Positions 1-12,383 of a stretch of 64,000 nt of DNA are shown one piece after another. This DNA comes from Berberis thunbergii (Eukaryota > Streptophyta > Magnoliopsida > Ranunculales > Berberidaceae), in the NCBI GenBank assembly GCA_003290165.1, contig QNQO01010669.1, positions 1 through 64,000 of the forward strand, given 5' to 3'. The notes under the pieces were generated by a model. The model did not search any database. It was not told the origin of the DNA and saw only the letters and a list, made by a program, of their open reading frames with translations. Made by a program: the position numbers and the translations under genes. How positions within the stretch are numbered: the first letter of the stretch is position 1; every line of letters begins with the position of its first letter.

Positions 1-117
1 AAGTTAGAATCCAGACTTGAAACACAAATTAGTAATGAAAATCTAATCCATCAACAAATTAAGCCTTTAATCAAAATTCATAATTGGTTACAAAAGGATA
101 AGTCGCACCTTTGAATT

Positions 118-227
118 TTATTTTTTTTAATTTATCCCTTACCCCTCCCACCCCATATGTCGGCTGTGTTCGACCTGTGACCTAAGTGATACCGTCCACC
201 ACTGCTCAACCACTAAGCCATCACATA
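118..227 (-). repeat. tRNA-derived SINE, copy 1
   Basis: On the minus strand this reads as a tRNA-like head with an A-box-like TGGCTTAGTGG and a B-box-like GGTCGAACACAG, followed by a G-rich stretch and an A-rich tail ending near position 118. A close relative lies at 27222 on the plus strand. The 8-mer TTTGAATT occurs at both ends (110-117 and 228-235) and may be a short target duplication. The short, variable flanks make the exact ends uncertain. Confidence 0.6.
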
Positions 228-235
228 TTTGAATT

Positions 236-1340
236 AACTCTCTAAATTATCGATGTAGCCTAAAAAAGAAACCAGTGTTTACACCTATGGTTCTCAAATA
301 CAAAGTACTAACAGTATTGAATTGAGAAACTGAGATGAACCCATAGTTTCATATGAAGAGCTCAATCAATTAAAGAAATACCCATAAAATGTTTATCAGT
401 TAAAAAATGATTATGCTTCATAATTGCCAATATTCAACTCTTCTTTGATCAACAATAGATAACATAGAAAGAATAGAATAATATGGGAAGAGCTAATTAC
501 CTTGTTCTGTTTCTCTTACTATGCAACACACACCCAGTCTTTCACTCTGTCTCTTAACTCAGTTCATAGGTTGGTTTTCTTCACAAATTACGTCACGCTC
601 TCTTTCGAGTCTCTGTGTAGTGGTGGTGGTGGTGGTGGTGGTGTCGGTGTGGTTTGTGAAGCAATACAATTTACACAACAAAATATGAACGCGTCTTCAA
701 CTGACACTGCACCAATTATAAGCATGACACGAATTACTAAGCAGAGACATATATTTATAGTGAGTTGCACCAAAATAACTCCATTGGTTTCAATATTGCA
801 ATATTATCACAAGTAAAAAAATAACAAAAATACATTAAGGTCAATTATGCACTTTATTTTTCAACCCCACATAAAGATTACGAGGTAGAAAATAACAACA
901 AAATGGGATAAATTTCCAAACAATCATTTCATGGATTTTTTTTTGTTTTTTTTTTGGAAAAGCGAGCAGTGAGTGGGTTTTGATCATACATGTTGCTTGC
1001 AATTTGGATGCTGTGGGAGTAGTTACACATAAACATTTTGGATATTTTATCATTCTTTCAAGATCACGTTACATCACCCTAATTACAAGAATCTGATTTT
1101 CTAATATTTTCATAAAAAAAATAAAAAAAAATAGACACCAGTATGCCATTGTATGTAATTAGACATAGACATTTAGACTATTTATGAGAGGCAACCCTTT
1201 TATTACACAGGAGAAGAAACGTAATGCATAAAGTGTTGGCCCTCTTTGGATAAAGAAAATTCGCATAATATAATATTCTTCCAAGTTGTTTAGAGAAAAA
1301 GGAGAAAATTAAGTTTGAATCATGGTGTGGCGAAAAGCAT
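236..1340. other. No gene recognised
   Basis: I see no coding homology here. Short open frames exist on both strands but have no recognisable domains and disagree with each other. The only local structure is a TGG trinucleotide run at about 621-643 and some A/T homopolymers. Confidence 0.5.
621..643. repeat. TGG microsatellite
   Basis: An uninterrupted run of TGG triplets, which produces artificial glycine or proline runs in the frames crossing it. Confidence 0.85.
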
Positions 1341-1725
1341 GGACGAGTTATTATCGCATGTCATTTTGATGACTATTTTATTTTTCTTTTTCTTTTATCT
1401 GGTTGAACCATATAGTTGAGGAAGGACATACTGGTTTTGGTTGTGCATCTAGAGCTGGTCTTAGTCATGAAAATAACAAAAAAATCGATGACATGCCTAC
1501 CACAAAATGTTATAAATGAAGTTTCTTTCTAGTTTCCTCTACTCTGTTTTACTTGGACCAGTTATTATCGCATATAATTTTGATGACTATTTTCTTTTAT
1601 TGGTTGAAGCCATATAGTTGAGGAAGGACATACTGGTTTTGGTTGGGCATCTAGAGCTGGTCTTAGACATGCCTACCACAAAATGTTGCCAAAAATGAAG
1701 TTTCTTTCTAGTTTTCTCTACTCTG
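1341..1725. repeat. Tandem duplication, period about 214 bp
   Basis: The block starting at 1341 (GGACGAGTTATTATCGCAT) recurs at 1555 with the same internal landmarks, for example GAGGAAGGACATACTGG and CATCTAGAGCTGGTCTTAG. The second copy lacks a short A-rich segment present in the first. No coding capacity is seen. Confidence 0.8.
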
Positions 1726-3244
1726 TCATTACTAGCTTAGATGTCAATTTGAGGTTTGTTTTATGGTTGTAGCTATTCTATCTTGTCAAATGGAGATGGC
1801 CCCATTTCATCATACTCATACTATAATTAAGAACTGGTGGTTGTGATATAACATGTGGACATTTTTGCTGTGACAATATATTATGAATTTCAGTATAAAC
1901 CCAAAATGACTACATGACACTGAGATTTTAGATTCCCAATTTTAAGTTTAACAAATGTGGCAACGTTATAATGAGTTTTGAGTCATGTCCACCTTAAAAA
2001 AAAATATGAAAAATATGTATGTTTTAATGAATTTGAGCCGGTCTTATAAAAATGGATTCTATGGAGCTATTGAGAATTACACCAAGAAAATTGATGGCAA
2101 TGGTAGTAGTTGTGGTTTAGTGCTATAGACTATACATATATATTAGTTGCTTTATTTGGTACATTCAATGCGAGGAGTAACAATGATTAATGATTCTTGA
2201 AAAGCAGTCATGGAAAGAAAACGATTATTGAACAAATGTCAGATTTAGTGAACTGGCTTACTGTAAGTACATAGGGTAACTTTAAAAGATAGAACACAAC
2301 AAATATTATCCAAAATAATAGTTAAAATTGAGTAAACAGCACGAGAATAAAGCTTTGGATCCATAAGCAAATTGGACCAAAAATCAACATTCACAATATT
2401 AGCAAGACTTTAAAAATAACAATGAAAATACAAATGAGTTGTGTCCCTCTATAGATGTTCCATGACACATAGCAGATGGGGCACTGGTACGAGTAATATT
2501 GTTGCATTGTAACAGACTAACAGTAGATAAAACAACAGTCAACCTCTCTTTCAGAGAAGCTCGACTCCAAATGTGTTCACACAACATTACAGGACTCAAA
2601 CATCTCATATCATATTAATTTGAAATGGAAACGACAATCATATTTGCATACATGTTGCAGAGAGGATCTGTTCAATGCTTCGTTGAATGCCTGTCATACA
2701 AATTCATTTTAAAATTTGTTTCACGAAATGTTTTGAAGAAAAGAAGTATAAAATGCAGTGATCCCATTGCATTCAATCTTCAAACGAACTAAATCTACTA
2801 TCACTACATATGCTAATTTTAATTGTCTATCACATCTGTTCACATAACAATAAAAAATATAGTCATAATTAGCAAATGACATTCTCCATTTCCCATGCAT
2901 TTTTTCTGTACAAAAATACTTCTCCCAAATTTTGATATCCATTGCAAAATAAAGGGTCACTGTAGATATTCAAAATGTAACCCCATGAAGTTCACAATAT
3001 ATAATTCGGTTACCCAAAATACCACCTGGACAGATTTAAGGCTTCAAGGGCTACTCATTACAAGTTCCAACTTTTTTTACCTACAAAAAGAAAAGGGTAT
3101 GTCGATGAATAAAACACTACACTGAAATCCAAAAGCTACTAAATTTCAGTAGATGGATACAGAAGGCAAACTAGAAAAAGATGGAGAAAGATATTTGAGG
3201 GGAGTACAAAAAAAAAAGTATACTATAGCTCTAACAACTTCCCG
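1726..3244. other. No gene recognised
   Basis: AT-rich sequence with only short shadow frames. I found no conserved domain, terminal repeat or RNA gene. Confidence 0.5.
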
Positions 3245-3370
3245 ATGGTAAAACTTTTGTCTGGACTATCAGTCCATATCGAACAATGTACTGATCTCAT
3301 AATGGTAAGACTTTTGCCTGAAGTATCAGTCCATATAGAACAATATACTGATCTCATAATGGTAGGACTA
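3245..3370. repeat. 57-bp tandem repeat, 2.3 copies
   Basis: A 57-bp unit starts at 3245, 3302 and 3359 (ATGGTAAAACTTTTG, ATGGTAAGACTTTTG, ATGGTAGGACTATC). The period is a multiple of three, so an open frame runs through it with a 19-residue repeat, but nothing else suggests a gene. Confidence 0.8.
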
Positions 3371-5485
3371 TCTTTTGAAATGCTGAGATTTATCTTTACC
3401 CAGTTATGTTCTTCAGTAAATTCATGGCAGCAGCCTGTTTTCTATGATATTATTTATTTATCTAGATGTGAATATGGTTGGAATTCAATCAAATGACCAC
3501 AAATTGGTAAGGGCATGTTTGATTGCATGAATCCAACAAGGTGAAATGCGGGGTAATGGTAAGAGGAGATGTGAAGAAATAAAGAAATTCAGGTTGTAGA
3601 TGACATTCCGGTTTGCATTTGTGGTAAGAGCAGAGGGTTACATAGCCCCAACCGAAGAACCTAGGATGACAGGCATAACAACTTGAGCATATGGCTTTGT
3701 TGCTTGCAGCCATACACAGCAGCAGTTCTAGAGTTTGCGAACATATCTCGGTAAGGCATTACGCCTTATCGAATCACCATGTTTTAGTAAGTCGCTGTGA
3801 TATAGTAAGTAGTTTGTGGGAGCTGCCATTTCTCAGGGAATGCTATGACTAAAAGCGGTCTTTCTTAGCATTATATAATTGCATGATGTCATAATATTAT
3901 ATTGACTTAGTACTAATCACCCAATTGAGTTGGAACAAATCATTAATAAGAATAGTTGAAGAAGTCAAGCAACTTACCCACATTGATTTGTTTTGCACCA
4001 ATATTATGAGCTTGATTCACCATTGGCCCGTATTATGTAGACCTAAACAGTAAGCACGAGCGAAAAAACAATACAAATAGATAAAGTTCTGGGTAGCAAA
4101 ATTTTGAAACCTCTGAAATGATTATTTTGCAAAATAAGGTGCCAATGATTGCAATTCAAACATAGGTCATGGATAACAATCACTTCCATGGTTTTTTAAC
4201 CACGTCAGTAAATAAATACTTGCTACAAATATATTTGGATAAGCTTCCAAATACTTCTTTAAGTATCATTTCAAAATATGGATACTGCACTGCAGTTTCT
4301 CATGCACAACAACAAAGACTATTGCTACAAACCTGAAACTAAAAGGAAATAGGCACACATAACAATTTCAAAGATCAATGCTGGAGCATCATTAAGGAAT
4401 AATGATAATTCCCATTGACACGATTCAACGAGTACATGATGGATATAAGATTAAAGTATCACTTGGAGAACTTTATGACAAAGCCAGGAATTAGGTCCTT
4501 TTCCTTGATCAACATGCAAATATCCCATGGTCTTGCCACATCAAGGCATCTCGGAAGACAGACCATCAAGACTTTGAAGCGAAAATCTCACTTAGATGGA
4601 TGATAGGACGACTATTGGAGGGGAACTTTAAAGGTTTTCAAAGTGGACAAAAACCAAGTTTTGAAAGGCTCAAAAACTAAATCTTATGCAATACTTTTCC
4701 AGGCACGGGTGCAACCGATTGCGGCATCAAGGAGCATCAAAGTCCTGATTTTGGTTGCGGCTTCCAATGTTTTTAAACCAATTTGGGTGCTTTATAGTAA
4801 CAGTGGCTATGAAATTTAATAGGTTGTTCCATTGAAAACTTGTATCCCCTAGACAAATACGTTTTATATCTCAATTATGACCTGAGGATTTTAAAAAAGA
4901 AAAGGAGAGAGAACCAACAATAGAAAAGTAAAACCCTTTGAGAAACTTCATCTACTACCTAAGCTAACTCTCTAAATCTTCTTTGTTAACTCCAACTACC
5001 AAAACAATCAGTACATGGAGGTGCCTGCCAGGCTACCACATTTCCAATTGAGAGAAAGGAAACTTAATTCCATTTGATTTTGGTCTCTAAAAAGATTGGG
5101 ACTTCAATTCCTTTGCATCAATTCCACTCATACTTGCTTGTTTCTCGAAGTATGAGTGGAATCATGGTGGAAGAAAAAAGGTCGTGAATGTGAGTCAGAA
5201 AGGTATCCGAGTGGCGTTCATTAAGGTTTACATAATCCTAAATTATGCCATTACTCCATTATCTTCTAGTTAGTGTCCTTTGCTTGTGGAGGAAGATCAT
5301 TATATGTTTCCATAGTGCCTTGACATTGCAGGTTTCATGACGGTGGAGGACAATGGGAGAGTTCAATGCATATTTATCCATCACATGTTTGACCTAATTC
5401 CCTTAGAGATAACTCACCTTGTGACCTATGAGAATCATGTGCATTAGTACGATCAAAAACCTCAATCTACGATTTTCATCATTTA
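3371..5485. other. No gene recognised; one short hairpin
   Basis: No coding homology was recognised. A hairpin with 15-bp perfect arms (5121-5135 and 5148-5162) and a 12-bp loop is the only clear structure. Confidence 0.5.
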
Positions 5486-6322
5486 GGGGCAGTTTGTTTG
5501 GTTAAGAGGTAAACCACTTATTAAGAGGATGCCTCTTGTTAGAGGTAAATTCTTAATAAGAGGGTGGGCAGTATCTTTAATTTGATTTAGGCCCAACATA
5601 ACGTAACAAAAACAATAATGAATTCCTTAAATAATATATAAGCATATGTGTCCAATTCACAGGTTCAACTAACGTATCTGAGGTGCTTAGTTCTCCATGA
5701 GGTCAATAAGGGGCAATGGAACACAACTGACTGATGTGGTAGGGGGAAATAACGTTATTCCAATGGCTCTAACACAGGGAAACAATAATGAGCAACTTTA
5801 TTTTGAATCAAACAAGATTTTTTTTTTTTTTAAATGAACCCCATGCCAACGGGTGCTAGCTCAACTAACAGACTTGTTGTGGATCGTATTACAAGTTCAG
5901 GATTTGAACCCTGCCAAAGGTGTTTAATGGTTCTGGAATCCAAGGGGTTCACTCATCAAAAAAAACAAAAAAGCCCTATATAACACATCTCTTAAACCCT
6001 AACTTTTCATTGTTCAATCTCCAAAGCTGAAGAACTCAAACATCATTTTTTTCCTAAATGAAACTCTACTGAGTTTGCAAAGTGCACTCCTTATTAATAT
6101 ACACCTCGACTATTATCCAAAAACACCATCACATTCAGTGACGCTAAATTAGGGGGAAAAGTTGTTCAGAGGTAAATGACAGTTAATCTTTAGTTAGAGA
6201 TGTGCACCAAATTGAAACGTTCCTATTTTAAAATTCATATTAATAATAATAAATAAATGACCAAAAAATTAATTAATCCGAGGTTCCCTATCTCTGATTA
6301 ATTGGTGTAAACAAATAGCCCC
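5486..6322. mobile_element. PIF/Harbinger-type MITE
   Basis: The left end GGGGCAGTTTGTTT (5486) pairs with the right end AAACAAATAGCCCC (to 6322), differing at two positions, and both ends are flanked by TTA (5483-5485 and 6323-6325). A 3-bp TTA duplication is the signature of PIF/Harbinger elements. No transposase frame is visible, so it is non-autonomous. It contains a SINE-like unit at about 5835-5972. Confidence 0.65.
5835..5972 (+). repeat. SINE-like unit nested in a MITE
   Basis: An A-box-like GCTAGCTCAACTAACAG near 5855 is followed about 30 bp later by a B-box-like GGATTTGAACC at 5900-5910, and the unit ends in an A-rich tail at 5958-5972. This resembles a tRNA-derived SINE of a different family from the copies at 118 and 27222. 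A T-rich run also precedes it, so orientation is not fully certain. Confidence 0.45.
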
Positions 6323-6325
6323 TTA

Positions 6326-6879
6326 ACTCAACTCAACTGGAGATAATTCTCTCAAGTAAGGAACATCCATATTAAAAAATTAAAACAAAGAAAAATGTAG
6401 ACAGGGAAAAGAAGAATGCGCCTTTTAGATCCCTAGGAGGGCGGATGTAATCTAAATAGCACAAACATGTATTCAACTCCAATGAAGCATGTATAGCTAT
6501 ATCAAAACTCATCAATAACTAATTAATTTTGCAACACTTAACATCGATCATGGAAAATGTAATTTCATTGGGTTGGTATGATTTGCACAACTTAAATGAT
6601 AAGTTGTTGGATTTCCTACAGTCGGGAATTGGATTGTCTGAAAGAACATCACTGAGAAGAGTAACTAGGCGAGGTACCTCTACAAGTTTCCAGTCATTGA
6701 AAGATCTTCTCCATCCAAATTTCTAGCCACTGCTATTCCCATCATTGATTTAACACTCTGACACACCACTTGTTTGCCAAAAGGAAACCCTTTGGCCTGA
6801 GCCAATCTTGTTTGATATGTGGCTTTGAAACTCTGTACCTTGAGTCATCACCGATCTCCACACTGAGCAACCATAGGGT
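6326..6879. other. No gene recognised
   Basis: A 65-residue open frame starting at 6529 has no recognisable domain. I see nothing else in this stretch. Confidence 0.4.
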
Positions 6880-7640
6880 GTAAAAATCTGATTTGAATAT
6901 AACCCTACCCATTTACACCATATTTCTCGCTAATGATCATCCTCCACAAAGGAGAACCCTTTTGACCAAAACACGATAACCATAATGAGAGAAGTGCTTG
7001 AACTACTGTTTTGAGTCTCCTAATTTCCCACCTCACCATTTTCCGGCATACACACATTTGCCCACTTGGTGAATTTTTTTTTTTATTGTTCCATGGTTCC
7101 CAAAAGAAAGTCTTTAGACATTCTTTCCAATATTTTGGCAACAAAGGTTGGGAAATCATACAAGAGGACCTTAAGAAGACAAGAATGTTAGATACAGTGT
7201 TCATGATAACCATCACCCTCCTGGATTTAGAAATATATTTTTGCTTCCAAAATCCAAACTGCTAAGCATAACACTCTCCCTGTCTCCCAAGCATTCCGAT
7301 ATTTATATTTGTAGCCTAATGGCAACCCCAAGTACTTCACTGGAAGCACATAAAGATTACAAAAGGACATTAAGACACATGAATGCTGCATAAAGTGATC
7401 TTGATCAATGTCACCCTCCTAGTTTTGGAAGTATGTTCCACTTCGCAGTTGGAAGTGTCTTCATAGTCAATCCACAATACTCTCTCGAGAACGCATATAT
7501 TATAGCCTAACAGCAAGCCCAAATAATTCACTGGGAGCACACCAAGCTTACAACTGAGGATTTCAGCAAAGTGTTTAGACATTATGAATTTCTCTTACAA
7601 TTGACGGATTCAGCAAGGTGAGGGACATTATAAATCTCTC
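6880..7640 (-). pseudogene. L1-type LINE reverse transcriptase remnant
   Basis: Minus-strand peptides match the region just after the reverse transcriptase core of plant L1-like LINE ORF2. About 7370-7582 reads CKLGVLPVNYLGLLLG followed by SKTRRVTLIKITL, the usual sequence before the thumb. About 6905-7216 reads KTVVQALLSLWLSCFG then PLWRMIISEKYG, the usual segment before the zinc-binding C-terminus. The pieces lie in different frames with a short direct repeat between them, so it is a decayed fragment. No catalytic core or poly(A) tail was identified. The assignment rests on my memory of the family pattern. Confidence 0.6.
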
Positions 7641-7733
7641 CAGCTGGAAGTAAAGTGGTTTCGTAAAACTGACTTACCAGCTTTGAGTTGACCAATCTTG
7701 ATTTATCATCTCTTTCAAACCAAAGGCTACGCC

Positions 7734-8272
7734 CTATGCAGTTAAAACGGATAACGAATCCATAACGGTCCAAGAGCGTTATAGGTTATAACGGGATATA
7801 ACAGTATATAACGGAATAGTTTTTAAATATATTTTTAATACCCCATAAAGTATTAATGTATTATAGAGTCAAAAAAGTACAATTATGTTCATAACATTCA
7901 ATTCAAAAACAATAAAAGATCTTCCCTTCATATGGGAGTGAGATCGCAACAGAGAGTGCGATCGACTCTTTGTCTTCTTCCCCTCTCTCATTCTCTGTCA
8001 AACAGCGAGGTTTGGTTCTTTGTTGATTGGTAATGAAAAGCTCTGGTCCTTCTTTCCAATGAGTCTAGGGTTCTGGTTTGATCGAGAATGAAATGGGTGA
8101 TTTTTTTATGTATTAGAATAAAACATTAAAATGGTGTTATTGAAAAAAAAAATGTTATCTCAATAATGGCCATATAACGCCGTTATATCGGAGTCGTGAT
8201 ACTATAACGTGATAATGACATAACGTAACTGCTCACCCCCATTAAGCGTTATAACGTTGTTTTAACTGCACA
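7734..8272. mobile_element. Mutator-type MITE, 539 bp
   Basis: The terminal inverted repeat reads ATGCAGTTAAAAC at the left and GTTTTAACTGCAC at the right, and sub-terminal regions are rich in ATAACG/CGTTAT motifs in both orientations. Nine-bp flanks GGCTACGCC (7725-7733) and GGATACGCC (8273-8281) differ at one base. A 9-bp duplication is typical of Mutator-like elements. No transposase is present. Confidence 0.65.
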
Positions 8273-8825
8273 GGATACGCCACGTTCCTAGTTCACTCAA
8301 AGAAAATTATGAACTAGGCGACTAATGAAACAATCCCATACAATGGAAATTGCAAATGCCTTTTAAAGGAAGTCCCACAACAATAAATCAAAGTTGTTTT
8401 AGGAAGTAAATGGAACAAATGTATTTAAAAAGAATAGTTGAAAAAATAACTGCCACTCTCCTTTGTAAATTTTGAAATGGAATATACAGCCTCATGATGG
8501 GCAATAAGAAAAAACTCATTTCACATATTTCATATGATGAAGAGATACTTGGGCAATCATATATATGCATAAAACAAAGATGGGAGATCCCTTTGGAGAA
8601 AAAGATAGGATCCAGGATCCTTTCAAAAGCCCCTTCATGAAAAAAAAAACTTTCAACATTTCTATTAATCCATAAACTTCCTTACAGTATAATAAATAAA
8701 TAATATATACTATCAAGCAAATTACAGTTGTATTTATTAAAAGCTCAAAGAAAATGGGATGCCAAAATAATGAAGAGTTAAAAGCTCAAAGCAAGATGTT
8801 TCAACTGTGTATATCAAATGGAAAA
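8273..8825. other. No terminal exon found; possible 3' region of the B3 gene
   Basis: If the B3 gene continues past 8829 its last short exon should lie on the minus strand here or further left. I could not find a convincing peptide, only AT-rich DNA. Confidence 0.4.
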
Positions 8826-11800
8826 TTATACCTTAAATTTTGTAGGCTTGACTAGCTTAAACACTAGTGCATCACCATCAGCCAAGTCATGAGCAATAGA
8901 AAAGCCTCTCCATCCACCACTTAATCCATTCTTGTTGGAAAGGTACTTTGTGTCACAGTCGTCCCCTGCTTCATCTACCAAAGTAATTGTAGAGTCCTCC
9001 TTAGGCAAGTGCTTCTCACAAAACCACAAAGGAAGACCCTGTGTGCATAACTAACAGTAAGCAGCAGACATACTATTTACTATAAAGGTGTTTTTTCCTG
9101 ACTAATCCTATTCTAGCAACTCATATTGCATTATTACCCCTAGTCCATGGTAAGAAGAATTAGTAATTATAAGGGTTATTCTATATCTGGAAGGTCCAGT
9201 ATTTAATTGTTTAGAATGCCAGTTCGGAAGCCTAATCAATGTGGTGGAACAAAGTGTCATTCTACAACATGGGCTTAGCGTCCATATCAACTTTTCACAT
9301 ATCTTTCAAAGATTTTAATTCTTTAATTTATAAACGTTGCAATCATAATTATCAAAACATGTATCAGAAACGAGAAAACTAAACTTAAGATACACATATC
9401 AAAACGTATCATGTACAATAACATATGGGCTAAAATAAATAAATAGATAGAAAAGTATATAGTATGTATTTAAGCATATAAGAAACATAAACAAGACTCA
9501 TTTAAGGAGTATATAGAAGTATATGGAATTGTCAAACAATGTTGCTCCAGGCACTCACCGAGCAATTGGGAATTCAGGATCATATTTGATCCTTTATTTC
9601 TGCATCTTCTGAGGACAAATTTGAGTTCTGCAAAGTAACTAAGGGACTAATAAAGACTTCAAATTTTCTTTATAGTTTCAAGAAAATATGTCTGGGTGGG
9701 AAATTGTTACCCCCATGGTGTGTCATAAATCAAGACCAACTACTGAAGAGTCTAAAAGACTTACTGCACGCTATAAGAATGACCAGAAGAATGTCCCAGA
9801 ATAAGCATGTGTAATGTCACATCTTTGTAGAAAGCACAACGTTTGTGGTATCCCAAAATTTGAAAACCAAGCTAATGTTATTTTTTATATTTACAAGGTC
9901 AAGAATTATTTAAGTCTAAGTCCAAAACTGTAATTAAACTGACCAGAACAAAGCATCATCATACGACATGAAATTAAAACAAATCGCTTCTACAAGTTAG
10001 ACCATCCCACACTTTTTGGGTCCCAAGTTGAATTATCTCATCTCTTTAGTCTCTTATTTCTTATCCAAGAAGTATAAAGTATTATAGCGTTTAGCATATG
10101 TTCTAGTTATGTACCCCCAGGGTATAGTTCGCTGGGATCTTTTAGAGTTTTTTCTTTACTGCAGATATATGAGTGCTATCAATTTACTGGCACCATTTCC
10201 TTTCGTTCTGTAGCATCATACAACATAACATCTCCTCTGTGTTATGCTGTTCCAGCGGGACTTCAAGTGACATTTTCAACAAATTGAAAGGCAAGCGAGT
10301 CTTCAGTGAGGTGGTCGCAGAAGCAAAACAAGCTGGTTATACTGAGCCAGATCCAAGAGATGATCTGTCTGGAATAGACGTTGCTCAAAAGGTGACTACA
10401 TGTCTTGAGTTTCTTTTTTAGAATACTTGTATAGAACCTCCTATGTTTTGTCATGTTATATGGATTTGAAGTTTGTGGCTCCTCTTCCATCAGCCGTACA
10501 TACTGTTTTTATAGTTTGAATTTAATCGGATTTCTTTCCATAAGACATTTAGGGTGTGTTTGGTTGCATGGAATCTTATTTCATGGAAATCCATGAGAGG
10601 GCGACCTCCATGTAAGCTAAATTAAGGTATCCACTTCTAGATTTTGTAATCAATGGTGGTAAATTGGTAATGGTAGTCCCATGAACATGGGAATCAGATG
10701 CTTTGGGGGAGTAAGGAGTGAGATTCTCATGTTTATGAGACTTTCATTCTTCCATTGATCACAAAATCTAGTGGTGGATGATGAGTGTTACCTCAATTTA
10801 GCTTAAATGTAGTTGATCCCCTCATGAATTCCCATTAATAGGATACATGCAACCAAACACACCATTACTGGTCACTTTACCTGCACGTTAAGCATTGTGT
10901 ATGATCTTATTATCTAATGAGTACATTAAATTGTAAATTTGGTTGCCTTACAATATATTATTGCAGGTAATCATTCTTGCCAAAGAAACTGGTTTTAAAT
11001 CTCGAGCTTTCCAATATCCCAATGTAATGCTTATAATTAGGCCACGAATCTTTGCATTATAAGCAAACCAAGCAATAAGGGATTCGGTTATTTTAAATTT
11101 GTTAACCAGCCAATGTTTAATATGTAAATAAACACAAGAAACTTGGATAATAATTACTCATTTCTTCCCCTTGGTAAATCTTGTTCATATGGCCTATAAG
11201 GAGACACTAAATTTTTGAAGGGCTTTACTTTACTTCTTATCTCTATTCAACCCCTCTACTCGTGTAAGAATTTAAGAAACAAAGCTCCCAATAGATTCCC
11301 AGTGACATTTCCACACTAAAAGCTACAGATCTTGGGTAAAATATTTGCTAACTATGCATTTTCATCAAAAGTGCCATGAATCTTTAGAGAGGCATGAAAT
11401 ATGCATACGTTCTTACCAGCCAAAATCCACCGGACACATGGGACTGAAGCATAGGTTTAACAAAGCAAGGGAACCCATTTTCAGCTTCAAGTCTTTCCAT
11501 AAGTTCCTCAGCTTTCTCCCTTGCATATTCCCTATCTTCCTGGGAAGCATAAACTCGATTCGACAAATCCCTCCTTTTAGTGTACCTTCCAACAAAAACA
11601 GTCTCACTACCATCAGTACCAAATCACACTAGCAAGTAAAGAAAACACATTTTCATTTTCGATAACTAACCTTGCAATCCTCTGAAAAGTTTCCACTGGA
11701 ACCTGTAAAGAAACAAAAGGGAGGTTAGGGATTTTTCTATTTCTTTGTAAGGAAACGAGAAGAAGACACAAAAACGACCCACTTCTTTGTAAACGGGTGG

Positions 11801-12112
11801 GGGCTTGTCGGCATTTCGGCTCGATCTCCTCACAGCTACAAGGGCCATTTCTTTGCTAGGGGTCCTAGATTTCGAATACTTGATCTGAAAAATGAGAGAA
11901 TACCCATTAACATAAATGGTTAGAAGATCATAAATGAGAGATTTTAAGAGAGATTAGAGTGAGATGAGAACAATAACCGGAGAGGGTTTTGTGGAGGCCT
12001 CCTTGCGGAGTTTCTGAGCAAGCTTGGTGAGATTCAGCTCTTCCATTCTCTTCCTGTTCTCTTCCAATCTCTGCTTGCGAGTTTCCTCATAAGATTGCGT
12101 TGATTTCACCAT
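8826..12112 (-). CDS. B3 domain-containing DNA-binding protein (At5g42700-like)
   Basis: Five minus-strand exons can be joined in frame with consensus splice sites: 12112-11978, 11884-11783, 11702-11671, 11585-11417 and 9038-8829, giving 216 residues. The N-terminus (MVKSTQSYEETRKQRLEEN) is the charged region shared by this plant B3 subgroup, followed by AVRRSSRNADKP and RRDLSNRVYAS. The B3 fold spans the last two exons, from FVKPMLQSHVSGGFW through LSGGWRGFSIAHDL to GDALVFKLVKPTKFKV. B3 proteins bind DNA in the nucleus; the target here is unknown. The stop TAA falls directly after FKV, where relatives I remember continue a few residues, and AAG-GTATAA there looks like a splice donor, so a last exon may be missing. 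The final intron is 2.4 kb and contains an opposite-strand gene fragment. Confidence 0.85.
10256..11020 (+). pseudogene. Homoserine dehydrogenase gene fragment
   Basis: Two plus-strand exon pieces lie inside the large intron of the minus-strand B3 gene. The first (10256-10391) follows a TTCCAG acceptor and encodes FSEVVAEAKQAGYTEPDPRD and DLSGIDVAQK, the signature of the catalytic half of homoserine dehydrogenase, which converts aspartate semialdehyde to homoserine in threonine and methionine synthesis. It ends at an AAG-GTGACT donor. The second starts at 10967 after TTGCAG and encodes VIILAKETGFK, then decays. The match looks closest to the monofunctional plant-type protein. The NAD-binding and remaining exons are absent, so this is a fragment with its intron retained, pointing to DNA-level capture or a degraded duplicate rather than a retrocopy. 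Confidence 0.75.
10552..10864. mobile_element. Tourist-like (PIF/Harbinger) MITE, 313 bp
   Basis: Ends GGTGTGTTTGGTTGCATG and CATGCAACCAAACACACC form the terminal inverted repeat, with TTA on both sides (10549-10551 and 10865-10867). It has no coding capacity. It lies in the intron of the homoserine dehydrogenase fragment, so it is a MITE within a gene fragment within a B3 intron. Confidence 0.75.
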
Positions 12113-12383
12113 TTTTGCTGCTGAAGCTTCGCCAAGGAACAGAGAGCAAGGGTTTGGTTTGGTTTGGTTTTTTGAAGCAACTTGAACTGACTATTTGCTT
12201 TTTGGGTCTCTTTATTCTAAGCGCCAATGAGAGAGTTTGAATTAAATTGGGGAAATGCTAAGTGCATCCCATTTTCCACTTCTGAGTCCTATCATGGGAA
12301 AATAATGGAAGGGTAGTTTTAATTTTGAATTTTAATTAGGTAATTAGAAGTTTATGGTAGGAGAGGTACATGAGAAATATTAG

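Noticed and set aside
3505..3560. A Tourist-like left terminus (GGGCATGTTTGATTGCATG)
   Set aside because: No matching right end or TTA duplication was found nearby.
10173..10490. An independent small gene on either strand at this position
   Set aside because: The plus-strand frame is explained by a homoserine dehydrogenase exon, and the minus-strand frame is its shadow.
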